DNA from: Hygrocybe punicea
Lineage: Eukaryota; Basidiomycota; Agaricomycetes; Agaricales; Hygrophoraceae
Length of the DNA stretch: 64,000 nt
Reading direction: 5' to 3'
Assembly: GCA_963556145.1 (NCBI GenBank)
Contig: OY744472.1
Coordinates: forward strand, 806,001 to 870,000
Part shown: one piece after another, positions 44,239 through 56,909 of the stretch
How positions within the stretch are numbered: position 1 is the stretch's first letter
Layout: each line of letters begins with the position of its first letter
Notes under the pieces: model-generated
Seen by the model: only the letters and a program-made list of their open reading frames with translations
Database searches by the model: none
What the model was told of the DNA's origin: nothing
Made by a program: the position numbers and the translations under genes

Positions 44239-45724
44239 TAGTGTTGCCGAAGTTCAGTTCGGTCCGGTTCCGACCCTTTTTGGCGGAACCGCGAACTGAA
44301 CTTCGGGTCCGGTTTGGTGCATGGCCAAACCCGGACCCAGACGGCGTCGAACCGTCTCTTTGCGTTCGGTCTGGGTTCAGACGCGGTCTGAAACCCAGAC
44401 CGAGGTGGGCTCACCCCGTCCGTTCTCCTCGCGAATGGCAGGCGCGTATCAATAGATACGGCGCTGCACTTCGCGAGGTAGATGGGTGCGGGGGAGCCCT
44501 CCGGTGTCCCCAAGGGATGTGGAGGGACGGGGGGTCTTGTCCTGTGGTCCCTGCGTGGCATTGCCGGCGCTGCTGCTGCCAACCGTTGTCCTCGTCGGGG
44601 CGGTGGTATGGTTGTGGTGGTGTTGCTGCCACGGCTGCTGCTGCTGCTGCTGCTGCTGTTGCCGCCGTTGCTGCTGTTGCCGCCGTTGCTGCTGTTGCCG
44701 CCGTTGCTGCTGATACTGCTGCTGCCGTCGTTGCTGCCGTCGTTGCTGCCGTCGTTGCTGCCATCGTTGCTGCCGCTGCCGGCGCTGCTCCTGCTGCCGT
44801 CGCCGTTGCTGCCGTCGTTGCTGCCATCGTTGCTGCCGCTGCCGGCGCTGCTCCTGCTGCCGTCGCCGTTGCTGCTGCCGCTGCTGCTGCTGTCGCCGTT
44901 GCTGCTGCCGCTGCTGCTGCTGTCGCCGTTGCTGCTGCCGCTGTTGCTGCTGCTGCTGCTGCTGTTGCCGCCGTTGCTGCCGTCGTTGCTGCCGTCGTTG
45001 CTGCCGTCGTTGCTGCCGCTGCCGGCGCTGCTCCTGCTGCCGTCGCCGTTGCTGCTGCCACTGCTGCCGCTGCTGTCGTGGCCGTTGCTGCTGCCGCTGC
45101 CGTTGCCGTTGCCGTTGCTGCTGCTGCTGCTGCCGGCATTGCTGCTGCTGCTGCTGCCGGCATTGCTGCTGCTGCTGCTGGCCGTCGTGGTTGTCGTTGC
45201 CGTTGTTGTTGCCGCCGCTGGTGGTGGTGGTGGTGGTGGTGGTGGTGGTGTTGCAGCTGTCGCGCGTCCGTTGGCATTGGGTTGGCGTTGGGTGGTCATC
45301 TCGCGGCCGTGGGTGTGGTCACACTGCGGTCGCGGTCGAGCTTCCTGTAGCAGGCAACATTAGTAAAGTTCAGGAAAGTAAAATACGTACCTGTGTTCAT
45401 GAACGCGACATTGTGTCGCGTTCATTGGCCTTGCGTTGTTGCGTGTTGGTGAAGAAAGCTACCTGTAACGGTCACATGATACCGTTTAACACGAAAAAGT
45501 AAGTAAAGGAATGCGAAAAATAAATGAAATAAATACCTTAAAAATATCCGCGTTCGCGGTTTGGACGCGGTTTGGAGCCGTTCAGGAAATCCGGCAGGCC
45601 TCGAAACCCGGAACTGAACCCGCGGTCCGGTTCAGCACTTGGCTGAACTTAGACTGAACCTAGGGTTCGGTTCGGGGTTTGAACCGGGTTCGGCTAGGTT
45701 CGGAACCGAACTACGGCAACACTA
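44239..45724. mobile_element. Non-autonomous hAT-like element, family A copy 3
   Basis: 1,486 bp with TAGTGTTGCCG termini and a perfect 8-bp target duplication CCAGGACA (44231-44238 and 45725-45732). This defines the family as hAT-like. Deleting the element and one duplicate restores the host reading frame (IRRKGLQD then MLMFSGNVTPS). The interior triplet tract (about 44560-45250) is the longest of the three copies and contains three near-identical blocks with GCTGCCGCTGCCGGCGCTGC. ORFs across it are low-complexity artefacts. Confidence 0.93.
45399..45425. repeat. Conserved hairpin of family A (copy 3)
   Basis: ATGAACGCGACA and TGTCGCGTTCAT separated by three bases. The same structure is at 5543-5569 and, with one change, at 31997-32023. 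Confidence 0.7.
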
Positions 45725-48604
45725 CCAGGACATGTTGATGTTTTCAGGGAATGTTACCCCATCTCTTGGACAGCGAGCCTTTGTAAACGGAAAGGATTCT
45801 CATAGCAATTACATCCTCCTCGATCCGACTTTGGACTCTGTCAGACTCGAGGAGCAGGAGGTTCATGTCACTCTTGACATAGACAGTGTCATCTGGATAA
45901 CTCACGACATTCACATTCTTGGCTCCCTCAAACTCCACATGCTACCATACCTGAAGAGACAGGCCCCAATATCTAAGAACAATCACTGTCATGTGGAGAT
46001 CCTTTTCCCCCCTTCTGACATAAATAGAGAATCTGGAACACGTAATGAGTGGTTCACCAAACCGGTCCCGCTGAGCCACATACCCCACGTTCCATTTGCT
46101 CAGCTCAGTGAAGGAAGTGGAAGCTTCAATTTCTACATCTTCTTCCCCAGGATTATGCACAGAAACGAGTCAACAGGTTATTGGGCAACATTGATTCCCT
46201 TGGAGGTGCAAAACCTGTGGATCTCCCAGGTCTTGATTCCAGCAGTTCAGCAGACTAGTGCCCTTGGAGTGAAAGAATACTCCAACTTCACACTAAACGA
46301 GTGGCTCTGGAAATCAAGAGTGAACAACTTGCAGCAGACTTCCAAGACACTGACTATCAACAACCTAACCGTCACAATGCTAGTCAGGACGATGAGAGAC
46401 ATTTTGGATAGAAATCCACAAAGATTGGACATGTATGGTTCCTTCTTTTTCATCATGGATGCTAGGGGGATAAAGCTGAATACTGCCACTATTCACGGAC
46501 GCGATAACGACCCTTTCGTGAACCTTCGGAACAAGACTCCAGGCTTGGCCTGGGACCACATGATGCTCCGAGAAAATGGACAGTTGTTGATGGACTTGGG
46601 CATATCCTACCATCCAGATCTACAAGATAAGGTTCCTGTAACTGGCTTGTGGAACATAAATTCCACCCTGGCGTCCTATCAGAGAGCAGGATTCAATAGC
46701 CCCCAGATATATTCTCTCTGCACCATGGGTGGTTATGGTGGTATGCAAGTCAACATGGAAGCAGTGAGGAGCCGATTGGTACAGCTCACCTTTTGCTCCA
46801 CTTACAGTCTACTCTTCGAGTTGATTCGGAGGCCTGGCCAAGAGGAAAAGTTTTGCGCAGATGTAGAAGCCTATGACATGTCGGAAACCTTTGAGAGGAC
46901 TTGCAAGGAGTTCACCGATATATACAATGGTTCTGTAACAAGGAACTTTGGTGTACAGGAGGAGATCAGAGGCAGTGGTTACGCCATCCAGAGTGCTATA
47001 CCTGTCGCCAGACACCTAGTATGTACAGCTCTTTTTTCGGACCACTTTATAACCCAATGACTTTCGGAACACTACCTGCAGGCTAGAGACTACCTTAGAT
47101 CAGGTCAGATACTCTGGGTTCCATCATTGGCATTGTGTCTGTTCCTCAGTAAACGCATTGCGGCACTCCGAGATGCCCAGTCTATGCTATACAAGTCGCC
47201 ACCAGCAAACTATGGCCTGTTGACAAGCATAGTAATGCACATTTTGAGGAATGTCTCCTTTTCTGTGCCATCCAAGCAGGCCTACCTCACTGAGGCACTT
47301 AAAGATCTCAACTATGATGCCTTCATCCATCGCTTCAGCATGTTTTTCCTCCACAAACTCAGTTGGACCCGAAGGCATCTACCTGATGTTGAGCAAATAG
47401 ACAATGGTGACATTGAAAAAGCAATGGGCCTCCATCTGAGGGGACGGAGGAGAGCCACGAAACTTGTAGCCATGAAGACTCCAGGAAACACTGAACCGAA
47501 TAATCATTACCCCTTGGGTGAAAGGCCTACATGGAACGAGATCAAGGCATGCCTCCAACATGATCCCATGAGTCTCATAAAACATTGGAGTTGGAATGAG
47601 CACTGGGATTTAGATGTAGATAGCTCCGAGCTTTTCGTTCAGTTCACTGCCAATCTGTGGTCATCCCTGCGACCCAGCGTGTTGTGCCAGCCACTGCCTT
47701 TGGTCACCAATTTACGTGAGGCCATGGAGATGTGGTCGGTTTCTGAGGTCCACACTCTTCTTGTGCATGTTTCATTCCTCCCAAATGCTCGCCGTATCGG
47801 GACTGCCAACCGGAACCAGTTGTGGTCTTTCCCCTCCCTGGTGGCTGTATATTTTCCAGATCCAGACCTGCCGATCTCCTCTCACTCAGCTTGGCACATA
47901 TTCCGGACTCATGGTTATCTCAAGAGATATGCCCAGCTCAAGAGAGAGTGTTCAGATGAAGATTTTGAATCTCTCAAGGTGAATCTTGTGACCTTGTTGT
48001 CGCGGGTACAATGTCTACCGCACAGTCTTCTGTCTGATGCCAAGAGGAGGGGAACACTATGGAAATCCAAATCTGGTTCCATAGAAATGCTCACAAACAC
48101 ACGGTACTACAAACTCCAGAGCATTGGACATGCTGCAAAAACCCAGACAAAGAGGATGATACGTGTCAACGATCATCCTGCTGAAATTTTGGCTCGGTTG
48201 AACAACCTTCACGCTGGCGTCCCTATGAATGTAACCTGTAAAAACCAAAGAAAACCGAACAGATCTGCCAAAAGCCGAAACAAAGGAGAACCACCAAAGA
48301 CAACACGACTTCCTACAAGAGTCAGTGTGCAGTCTGCTTGTCAGGGGGTTAGCCATAGCGACAGTGGTAGCAGCAGTGATGCTCATGAAAGAGGACAATC
48401 TCTGGATCAGATTACTTATAGCAGAGAGGAGTATAGCTTGGAGGTCTGTACTCTGACAACTGAGTTAGATTACTGAGTTAGATGACTTAGTTGACCTGTA
48501 TCGTCTAACCTGCATAGGATCACCTGATCAGCCGCTTTGAGAATAGTTGAACCTTCATCTTTCCATCCCCATTCTTATAAGGTATCATATACCGTTTTGA
48601 CAAA

Positions 48605-49250
48605 ATGGTAACAAAGTCAGCAAGAAGTCAAGCATCCAACTCTTTGTTAACAAAGACCTCAAACAAGATATCTGTGAAAAAACAGGCAGGTGCTGTTCCG
48701 GTGACCAAACCTGTGACCAAGAGAATGTGGGCTGGGATGACACCAATTACACAAATTCCTGGTTAGCATGTTTGATTATTGCTGGAGCTTTCAACCCACT
48801 ATTGAGGCTGTCATGGCAGAGAATAACGGAACTGGACCTTTCTTAGTTGGGGACAAGTAAGGTCTTTGTCATTCTCACCTTGATAAGGATTAACCCCCAT
48901 CTTTCCAGTGTTCTCATAAGGCCAGAGAGTAACCCAGATGGCAAAGAATGCAAGGAATCCATGTGGAAGGCAGTTATAGTTAATATTCGCCATAGAAAGC
49001 AGAACTACTTTGTGGAAGTGCTTTGGTTTTACTCCGCATCCAACATGATAAGCCATTTCAACACGAACAAAAAGGAGGGAGCGGTAATTGACTTGTGAGC
49101 CAGTCCATTTATTTTTGATGGAAATCCATTTGAGCCTGACACCAAACTGCAAAACCCTACCAGAACACATTAGTTCTGAAAATGACTTCCACCCAAATGA
49201 GCTGATTCTGTCCGACCACAAACAATTCTTGTGTGCAACTACTATTTTTG
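48605..49250 (+). pseudogene. BAH-domain-like gene fragment
   Basis: A basic N-terminal exon begins MVTKSARSQASNSLLTKTSN at 48605. After probable introns, 48916-49098 reads WKAVIVNIRHRKQNYFVEVL then WFYSASNMISHF, and 49180-49240 reads FHPNELILSDHKQFLCATTI. The pattern W-x-A-x-I ... V-x-W-F-Y-S ... NELILSDH is that of a bromo-adjacent homology (BAH) domain, a chromatin-binding module. I could not build one open frame, and no PHD finger was found downstream, so this is probably a broken gene. Confidence 0.5.
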
Positions 49251-52231
49251 GTAAGCCTTGGCTTGGGTTTTGGTTCTATGCTTAGCTGACACCACAATAT
49301 GAATATTCCAAACTGATATCAGCTTCTTGTGAAATAGCTCATTTTGAACAAGAACTAGTTCGCCTGAAAAGTCTTGATGCGGATTTTTTCTTCCGGTAAT
49401 TGCAACCATACTTTCCCATCAGTTTCAAAGCTAATAATATCACAGATCAGAGTATAACACATCCATTGTTGAATATAAGGTGGGTCCTATGTGAAAGTTG
49501 GATTGATTGATTGATAATATACAGTTATCTAGGGACCAGCAGCTACATGCCTGTGTGAGAGGCCATACCGTCCCCATGAGCAGACTCAGGCTCTTTGCTA
49601 TTTTTGCAGACAGTGGTTCCATATACACTGTTTGAGGGTTGCGTCCTCGGAGGATGCAAAATTAATTCACTTGAAAAAGTGGGATTGCAAAGTGCTGCGC
49701 AAACCTGTTGAGGTTAGCAATGGGTACAATGAGACGTGGCCATCCAAACACAATAGAGGGAGATTACAAGAGGGTTTACCAAGTGCAATCTATTTTGGTT
49801 GCACACATGGATGGAGATGGTGATAGGTATCGGCAGTGGAAGGACAGGCATGGTGATGGCTCAGTCTTGGTGGTTCCAGGTCCAGAAGCAACACTTTATC
49901 TTTGCCCAGTTTGCAACTATGTTATATAGATACTATAATATAAACCTGCCGTAGTTCCGGTTCCATTTCCGGAAACTCATACTAAAATAGAATAAAAACA
50001 ACAAGCCGATATCCTCATTCATATACCAAGTACAACTTCCATTCTACCCCATTACTTTGGTACTGTATAGTTAGGGCTTCTCTCAAAATGTTAGGTTAGG
50101 GAACGGAACTATGCACCGGACCAAGCTACCGGCCTGGATGGAAGACCAATCCAGCACGTAGCGTGTCTCCAAGTTTCCCATTAATAAAATGCAAAATGCA
50201 GTCTATATCCACAGGACTTGGAAAGGGATTATGTTATGGACATGGCTTCCAGACCAGTGATTGGACTAGATTGTTCAACTGGTTCTGGTTTCAGAACCAT
50301 TGTGGAACCCAGAGTAATACACCATTCAAGGCCAACTCATGCAAATCTGAGGATTTGTTGGTGGTTACAACAATAGGTGACCCAGTGTGTTCAGCAACCA
50401 AGGGATGACACAGCCTCAGAAATTCACCAAAGCCTATCATGCCTGACAGAGACAATCAAGAATAAGATATCAAATTTCATTACTGTTGTCATTCGAGGTT
50501 GGAATCATGATATCCCACGTGATTTCACACATGTCAACTTGGGTTAGGGCAACGCACACATTGGTTTGACCGTTATTCATTTGCCAATATGCTGAACTGG
50601 GAAGGGGAGGACCTTTGACTGTGATATGGTTACGATTGTGATGGAGGAGGGGGACTTCATGTAAGTATGCTTTTGATATACTAGTCTCATTGAGATAGTA
50701 TTGCCTAAACTTAACTAGGATCTGGAGCCAAACTTGTCAGGTACACTGAGCTTCCTTTTTGCTGTCAAATTCTTCAATCTTTTAGATATGAGTCTTGCCG
50801 GTTTATGATGTGCTACAACTGTGGCGTGAGAATCCAAAATTATGGCGCATTCGAACTCCGTTTTAAAAAACTCTGCTTCAACCATGGCATCTGTCCAGGT
50901 TGACATCTGGCGGCTTCCGACGTTAGTTAGCAGTCAGGTCATTAATAGCCACTGCAGCAACAAGGACATATGTCCTAGTTGTCACAGATGCTGCTGGTTG
51001 TAAAGAAATAATATGTTGGCTTCCGACAATGTATTTAGTCCTTTGGCATCCACCACTCTCACTTGCATGAAATCTTTGTAGCAGCTATGGCATCTGACAT
51101 AGCTTCAGCTTGACAAGCAAAGGTTACAGATCAGGTGCTCTGAAACTTACAAAACTCAGAAACCTAGTTAGGCTGATGATAGCACCTGCCCAAGAGGCCC
51201 TGGGCTGGAAGCCCAGGTTAGTTGTCTATGAGTTTTATAAGCACACGAGATATTGGACTTTTTTTCAGATGCACATTGCCAGTTTGGTGAATACACCATA
51301 CAGTCTTCTGTGTCTGAAGTTACTCCATACCTGAAAAAACTTATTTTTCCTTATCCAGTCTACTTTCCCTCAGTCTTTCCCTCAGTGTACCTTAGCTTTC
51401 TCCGAGGTTAGTGGTTACAGTTGTTCAACAAGAGTTAATCCATACAGGTTCAGAGTGCCTCTGGTTTTGACAACTTTTTATTCAGGAAAATCTGTTTTTT
51501 TGGCAAAGTTTGCAAGGAATGCTTTCGGTGCAGAAAGTGTTTAACAGTTCCAGGTGAAGCAACGGTTCCGAGTGAAGCAACGGTGGAGTGAAGCTGAGAA
51601 TTGCTTACAAGTCCCAGAGAAGGTCACATCTCTTAACGTTAACAGAGGTTCAGCGATGGTTCTTGTTCCACTTGGATCTACATGTATGACAGAAGAGCCC
51701 ATTTGGAATGTGTATTTGTCCCCTAGGCATTAGGGCTGTCCTTCAAGTTGCAAGCAAATTTGGAACTGGAACCAGTTCCATTTGGAAGATTGTTCTTAGG
51801 TTAGGGTCAACTCTACATCGCAGGTGATGTAAAGTAAAAGTCAAATCAAGTTGTTATCAGAGGTATATACACAAGCAATTTAAGAGCCCCCAACGAAACA
51901 TTGTGACAGTTACTACAACCATGTCTTAGTTAATGAACCTGCCAGCCCTTGCTTGTGAGGGGTGGGGGAGTCAGAGAAGCATGGCGTGGTTGATATATTA
52001 TATTCGTATTTGTGTTGATGTTAATCTCATTCCTGCCCACGCTGTTGATAGTCTTTGAGATGGACATGGTGGTTACTTTGATTGGACCCAGACCCGGATC
52101 TGGAACAAGACCTGGAACTGAACCCCAATTTGGCGATGCAACGGTTTCCATCTTGCAAACCCGTAGGTCATTATTATGTTTTTTTACATGTACTCCTTGG
52201 ACAAGCAGAATTCAGAATTTTTAAATGTCAA
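49251..52231. other. Long region without a recognised gene
   Basis: Short ORFs only. A Cys pair near 50805-50900 (YNCGVRIQNYGAFELRFKKL) might be the end of the BAH-like gene. Several CCGGTTCC- and GATCCGGATCTGG-type patches (49950, 52090) resemble subterminal sequence of hAT-like elements. No RNA gene recognised. Confidence 0.35.
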
Positions 52232-53692
52232 TTAATTTAGGTAGAGACATGTTCTCAAGAGCTTCAAAGCTAAACAAAATTTTGCATCCCCCACTGCCCA
52301 GACACCCACTTGCTGTAGATGGAAATTCACCAGCTCTTCCCCACCATCCTCATTGAAAAGAGAAATGCTGATTATCAGCAGTGCTATTGCCTCCTTGACA
52401 CCATCACGTTGGCTGGACATTTTTAAAACATTATTCATGTGGAATTGTAATAGCAAGGAAAAATCTTCGGCTGGATCAGAGCTGGGTTCTGGTTCAGGAG
52501 CTGTTGAATGAGGTGGAACCTGCATTATATCTCCATCAAACCAGCAACCACACAAGAGAAGGTTAAAACCAACTAGATCTGGAACATGTCTGGTTCTGAA
52601 GAGGCAGTTACGTGATTGATGAGCACCTCCCATGATCTGCAGCAAAAGGGCAGAGGACACAGTTTGGCAATCAGCCTGGATCCAGGCATCGAATTTTCCC
52701 AACCATGTGCTTTGAGATGGGAAATCCAGGTTGAGATATAGGGTACGCAGTCGTCGAGCAGGTTGCTTATGGTGCAACTGACGGATGAATTGCTTGATGA
52801 TATTTATCATCCTAGGAATCTTCATGCTGGTGCCAACAACAACCAGGAGGTCTGCACCACCTCTAGCAGTTGCTTTCAAGTCCTCCTTGATTATGGAGCC
52901 AAGATAATCCTCTTCAGGATGGATCTGCTGGTACAGGACTATGTTAGGCAGCATTGCTGGGACTGACTGAGGTCGCTTTCCCATGGTTTTTCGCTGTTGC
53001 TGTTGTTCAATGCATGCCCCGCAGAGAGGCAATCTGCCTGAATGCAAACAGTCATGAAACTGTGAAAGGATGGAAATGTGTTGGCAAGCCGGACAGCACA
53101 TGTGTTCGAGTGTTCCGTGCAGTGGGATGCAGGTGGCTACAGGCAACTGTACATCACCTTCGATAAGTGGTAATGCCTGCTCTAGCCTCTAGGCCATCCA
53201 CGTTTTGGGTGTAAACACGGAGTAGAGAACCTCGATCATGTAAAGCTTTGAGCAGTCGGTGGAAATGAGTTGGTACAGCTGAGTTGGCAGCAGTGGAAAG
53301 AGCAGCTATCAGGGTACAAAACTGCTTTCGGTGGGTGGAATTCTAGGCTCAAGATATATAATTAGCCGTCGAAAAACAAGCAGGGATCACCCTTACAGAG
53401 AGGTGAGTTGAATCAAACATTTCCTTCAATTTTCTGTGGGGCATGTGAGGTAGACCTGGAACTGGCTGTCTGCTATGGAAGTCGGGGATTCCAGCAGCGA
53501 CAGATATTCCTGCTCCTCAAAAAAGAAAGATATCATATTTTAGCATAACCAGAATTTCATTGTTTTACGTTTTGATGATGTACCGCATATGACAACCAAA
53601 CATTTTGCATCAAGAATTGTAGAGATGACAGACTGAGCTTCAGCAGATCCCTCCAAGAGTGCAGACTCCTTGATGGTGAACTGGGATGACAT
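52232..53692 (-). pseudogene. SIR2-family (sirtuin) protein gene with a frameshift
   Basis: Exon 1 (53692-53584) starts MSSQFTIKESALLEG. Exon 2 (53515-53397) holds the NAD-binding signature CGAGISVAAGIPDFHSRQ. Exon 3 begins at 53342 with PTHFHRLLKALHDRGSLLRV, then YTQNVDGLEARAG, and continues to 52232 with PLHGTLEH (catalytic His), two Cys pairs (CCPAC and CGAC, zinc ribbon) and VVVGTSMKIPR. Sirtuins are NAD-dependent deacylases acting on histones and other proteins. The introns 53583-53516 and 53396-53343 are in phase. One single-base frameshift near 53165 separates the two parts of exon 3; all catalytic motifs are otherwise present, so a sequencing error cannot be excluded. The C-terminal 110 residues have no recognised fold. 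Confidence 0.82.
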
Positions 53693-54810
53693 GAATGAAG
53701 ACCAGGAATGTCTGTGCATACACGTGCAAATATTGACTCAAGAAGACCCGGTTGAAAAGTTGTATGAAAGCTGAATGTCACAACCAAGAACAAACCAGTC
53801 AAGCAAATTGCAAAAAAATGTGAATTGTTTTTTAAAACCGCTCTCAGAAGGTTAGGATGGTGGGTAGTTAGTAATAAAAAAAATGTTAAAATGACATAAA
53901 AATCATACCTGATCGCCAGGGTAGTTCCGGATCTGGATCCAATCACAGTAATTATCCACTAGGCTTTCTGCACACTTTTAAAAAAATGGTGTGTTCAGTT
54001 AATCAATTAACTAAAGTATGCTTTGATGGAACCGGAACTGGTCCCAAATTACCCTGCAATTTTGAATAGGTTCAGGTGAAGATATTGAGTTTTTGGCTAA
54101 ATCATTACAGAGTCTATTGTTTGGAGGAGGGTACTCCATATCTCATTTATATGCATAATACCAAACTGATATAAATCAGATTGAACACCAAGTTTTTGAT
54201 TGCTCACTGACCATCTGTGATTTATCTGCACCTGATGAGAATGGCCACAAGCTTCAGTTCAAATAATGCACGCCTCCACTGTTGAAGCTGTGGACTCATG
54301 TTCATGACATAGAAATGGAATGTCTGACCAAAGACCAGTTGATAAGCCTGTGGAAGAGCTGGCAACAAATTATAGAGGTTTCCATTTAGCTTGACAGATA
54401 TTCGGAAGTGATTGAGCAGTGGGAGTACAACAAATAACAGTGTTGTACGTATATATATATATACCCAGTGAAAAGTCCAAAGTTTAAAATAGTTTTCCGT
54501 CATGTAATTACCATTCTATTTTTTTTTCTCCTTATTGCACTCTGGAACGAAGTTTGCTGATTCAAATATATCCAGAGCAATTAACATTTCAAGTGAAAAA
54601 CAATGCAATGCTGTATGTACTAGTATGAACGAGCCCGTTTCCTGCTGCCCTGCTGCTAACCCTGCTCCCCCTGCTCTGCTGCCCCACCACCCCACTGCCT
54701 GTTCCCATTCTGCACTCCCAAGCTTCCCCACTCTGTTCCACATTCCCCTCTCCTTGTCCTCCCTTCACCACCAGTGGCTCCCGGAGGGAAAAGGCTGTCT
54801 CTCTGGAGGC
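53693..54810. other. Intergenic region, no gene recognised
   Basis: AT-rich with short ORFs. CCGGATCTGGATCC (about 53926-53940) and GGAACCGGAACTGG (about 54029) patches suggest eroded repeat ends. A (TA)n run lies at about 54452-54463. Confidence 0.35.
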
Positions 54811-55842
54811 TCAAAATGGGCTGGCACCTTGTAAATTCATTGCCACGTTCGACGCCGACCCTACAATTCTGGCTCGCCGACTCCCACCATCCAGCCCACC
54901 CTGATCACGATCACGATCTACATCCCTGCTCACCGCCCTTGCGATTCGCTTCCCACGTTTCCACCGTTTATCATTCCATCCCCTTTTCCACTCAAAGCTC
55001 ACCTCTACAGAATCCACACCCCCGCCATTCGTGCCTGTGCCTGTGCTATGGTTGATGGTAGCGTTGAGGAAGGGAGATGTGAAAGTGGGGTTGGCGCCGT
55101 TGAGTCTATCGCTGGCAGATATGCCTGGTTGTGACTTGACATCGAATAGGAGGGAGGGAGGGGATTGGGTGGATGCGGGGATAGGCATGGGTATGGGAAG
55201 GGGTGTGGGCAGGGGTGTGGGTGAGGCAGTAGAGAGGGATGGGCGCTTGAAGTGCCAGGTTACACGGGAGGCGGCGTTGGATGCAGCGTTGGGGATGCTT
55301 AGTGTGCGCTCGTGTGACTGTAGTAGCAGTGGAGCTGTGGCGGCAGAGTCGGGAGTGGTGTCTTTCTTCTTGAAGAGTTTGCCAAAGATGTCACGCTTGT
55401 TGCAAGCCGGCAGGGACACCTCTGTAGTTAGGGCCCCGGGAGTCGGGTAGGTTTTCAAAGGACGGATGGACGGACGAATATGAAAGTCTAGATTGTTTGT
55501 TGGTGGGTAAAGAGGGAGAATACAGTGAGGGGGACTGACCTCTGTTGGATTCTTGTCTCGTTTGTCCTTTTTCCTTGCGCCATGGTCGTCTGCGGTCATT
55601 GTGTCAGACTACTGTGACTGCGGCACCCACATGTACATACGCGCCGAGACATGTAATCCGATGTCCTTATTCGCTCCAACACCGTCGTACTGGCACATCC
55701 TGACCAGCGAGCAGTAGATGAGGAAGTCGACGAGGGTGTCACGCTTGGCTGCAGGGACATCCTTGAGGAGAGTGGCTGTGATGGTCTCGTGGGAGGGGAA
55801 AGGCGTGCCAAGAGGGATGGGGGACATGGAAGTCAGGAGCAA
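54811..55842 (-). CDS. Unrecognised Pro/Ser-rich protein
   Basis: The upstream part (55842-55612) reads PLGTPFPSHETITATLLKDV then DFLIYCSLVRMCQYDGVGAN, a folded-looking segment. The downstream ORF (55599-54811, 262 codons) starts MTADDHGARKKDKRDKNPTE and is rich in Pro, Ser and Thr, with a repeated PTPLPIPMPI-type tract and a basic end. A TAG (55609-55611) separates the two; it could be removed by splicing or mark two genes. GC content is higher than in the neighbours. Function unknown. Confidence 0.4.
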
Positions 55843-56528
55843 GGGGGAAACAAATGAACAAAAAATTCCAAGTACAAAGATGATGTCATCGACTCCCGTT
55901 TTTGTTCTGTTTGCAAAAGATTTGGTCGCTACCAGAACAGGAGCTCGCTATGCCTTTGTGAGATTTTTAATCGTCATCTTTTCACTCGGAATGATTTTAC
56001 TGGTTGTATATAGATATAAAAGGATTTATATTGTGTAAAATTATCTAACTGGATTATGCAAGACTGGCATTCAAGCCCAATACATACAAATATAATACAA
56101 AGCAATATCTGACTCAAAGGACAAAAATGAAGAAAAATACGGTATATGAGCTTATAGCCCTTGACAAACTGAAAATTTTCTCCCTACAATCTCGTTCATA
56201 GGAGCTCTTTTGATGCCATAATTTTACAATATCACATTGGGTGTCAAAAATACTACTTTACCTCTTTATTCCATCCACCACTCATCATACACTAAATATA
56301 GTCCAAATTTAATTACAGGAGCTGATAGCCCTTAGAAAATAGTACAACTTTCCCTCTGTAACCATGTCAATCCATGCAGTATTTCATGAGATACAAGATA
56401 GAGCACAGAAAATTTGTCCAAGTCCATATTATTCAATTGATTCAAAAAATTTCAAAAAGTGCCATCATTTACAAATGGCTGGAATTTAACCTGATTTCTG
56501 ATTCCATACAATGTGAACATGCATCTAA
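55843..56528. other. AT-rich intergenic region
   Basis: Nothing recognised; no ORF of note and no repeat shared with the rest of the window that I could see. Confidence 0.4.
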
Positions 56529-56878
56529 TTAATCGGTACCAGACAGGTTCTGAAGACATATCATGAGTTCATCAAACAAGCTCTCTGCCTCCAAATGGTC
56601 AACATGAATGTCCTCAGCAATGAACTTTATCAGTCTGTCTTTCACCAATGTCATGGACAAAATTAACTGGATGGTCATATCTCCAATGTATTCCTGTCAA
56701 ATAATCCAAATGCACGATGGTCATCAGAAATTAGCAGAGGGACTTGGATAGCAACCAACCTGTAATGCGGTCGGCATTTTGAGCATTTGCCTGCAGAGGT
56801 AAATTATAGGGTGAAGCTCCCGGAACCAAGACAATATATCCTATGCATCAGCAACCAGATTGTTCAAGGGAATGAGAC

Positions 56879-56909
<31 letters not shown>

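Larger units (their letters stand above)
40617..48476 (+). pseudogene. Large Ulp1-like (C48) cysteine protease gene, interrupted
   Basis: A long multi-exon gene. The N-terminal part is disordered with repeats (TPEEFWLQNPEIP and TPEDFWKKNPDLP; three segments ending QEFPG or QLPG), a Glu run (41480-41520) and acidic/Ser-rich stretches. The protease domain is at about 42770-43400: LKPGCYVEGAIMNMYLLMEW, HNHYFTACFDY (His), FGFDFS (Asp) and, across the intron 43247-43298, FPQNGHDCGPW with Cys at 43311. Ulp1-type enzymes process SUMO or related modifiers. The long C-terminal part (LLDPTLDSVRLEEQEVHVTL to FFLHKLSW and PTWNEIKACLQH) matches, from memory, a multi-copy basidiomycete family of unknown function. 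Lesions are TGA at 42243, 42887 and 43031 and the family A insertion at 44239-45724, which splits an exon. The last intron is 47019-47081. The start is uncertain. Confidence 0.7.

Noticed and set aside
53557..53946. Minus-strand 129-codon ORF overlapping the SIR2 gene start
   Set aside because: A different frame from the sirtuin exon, whose own frame is supported by a start codon, splice sites and the GAGIS motif.
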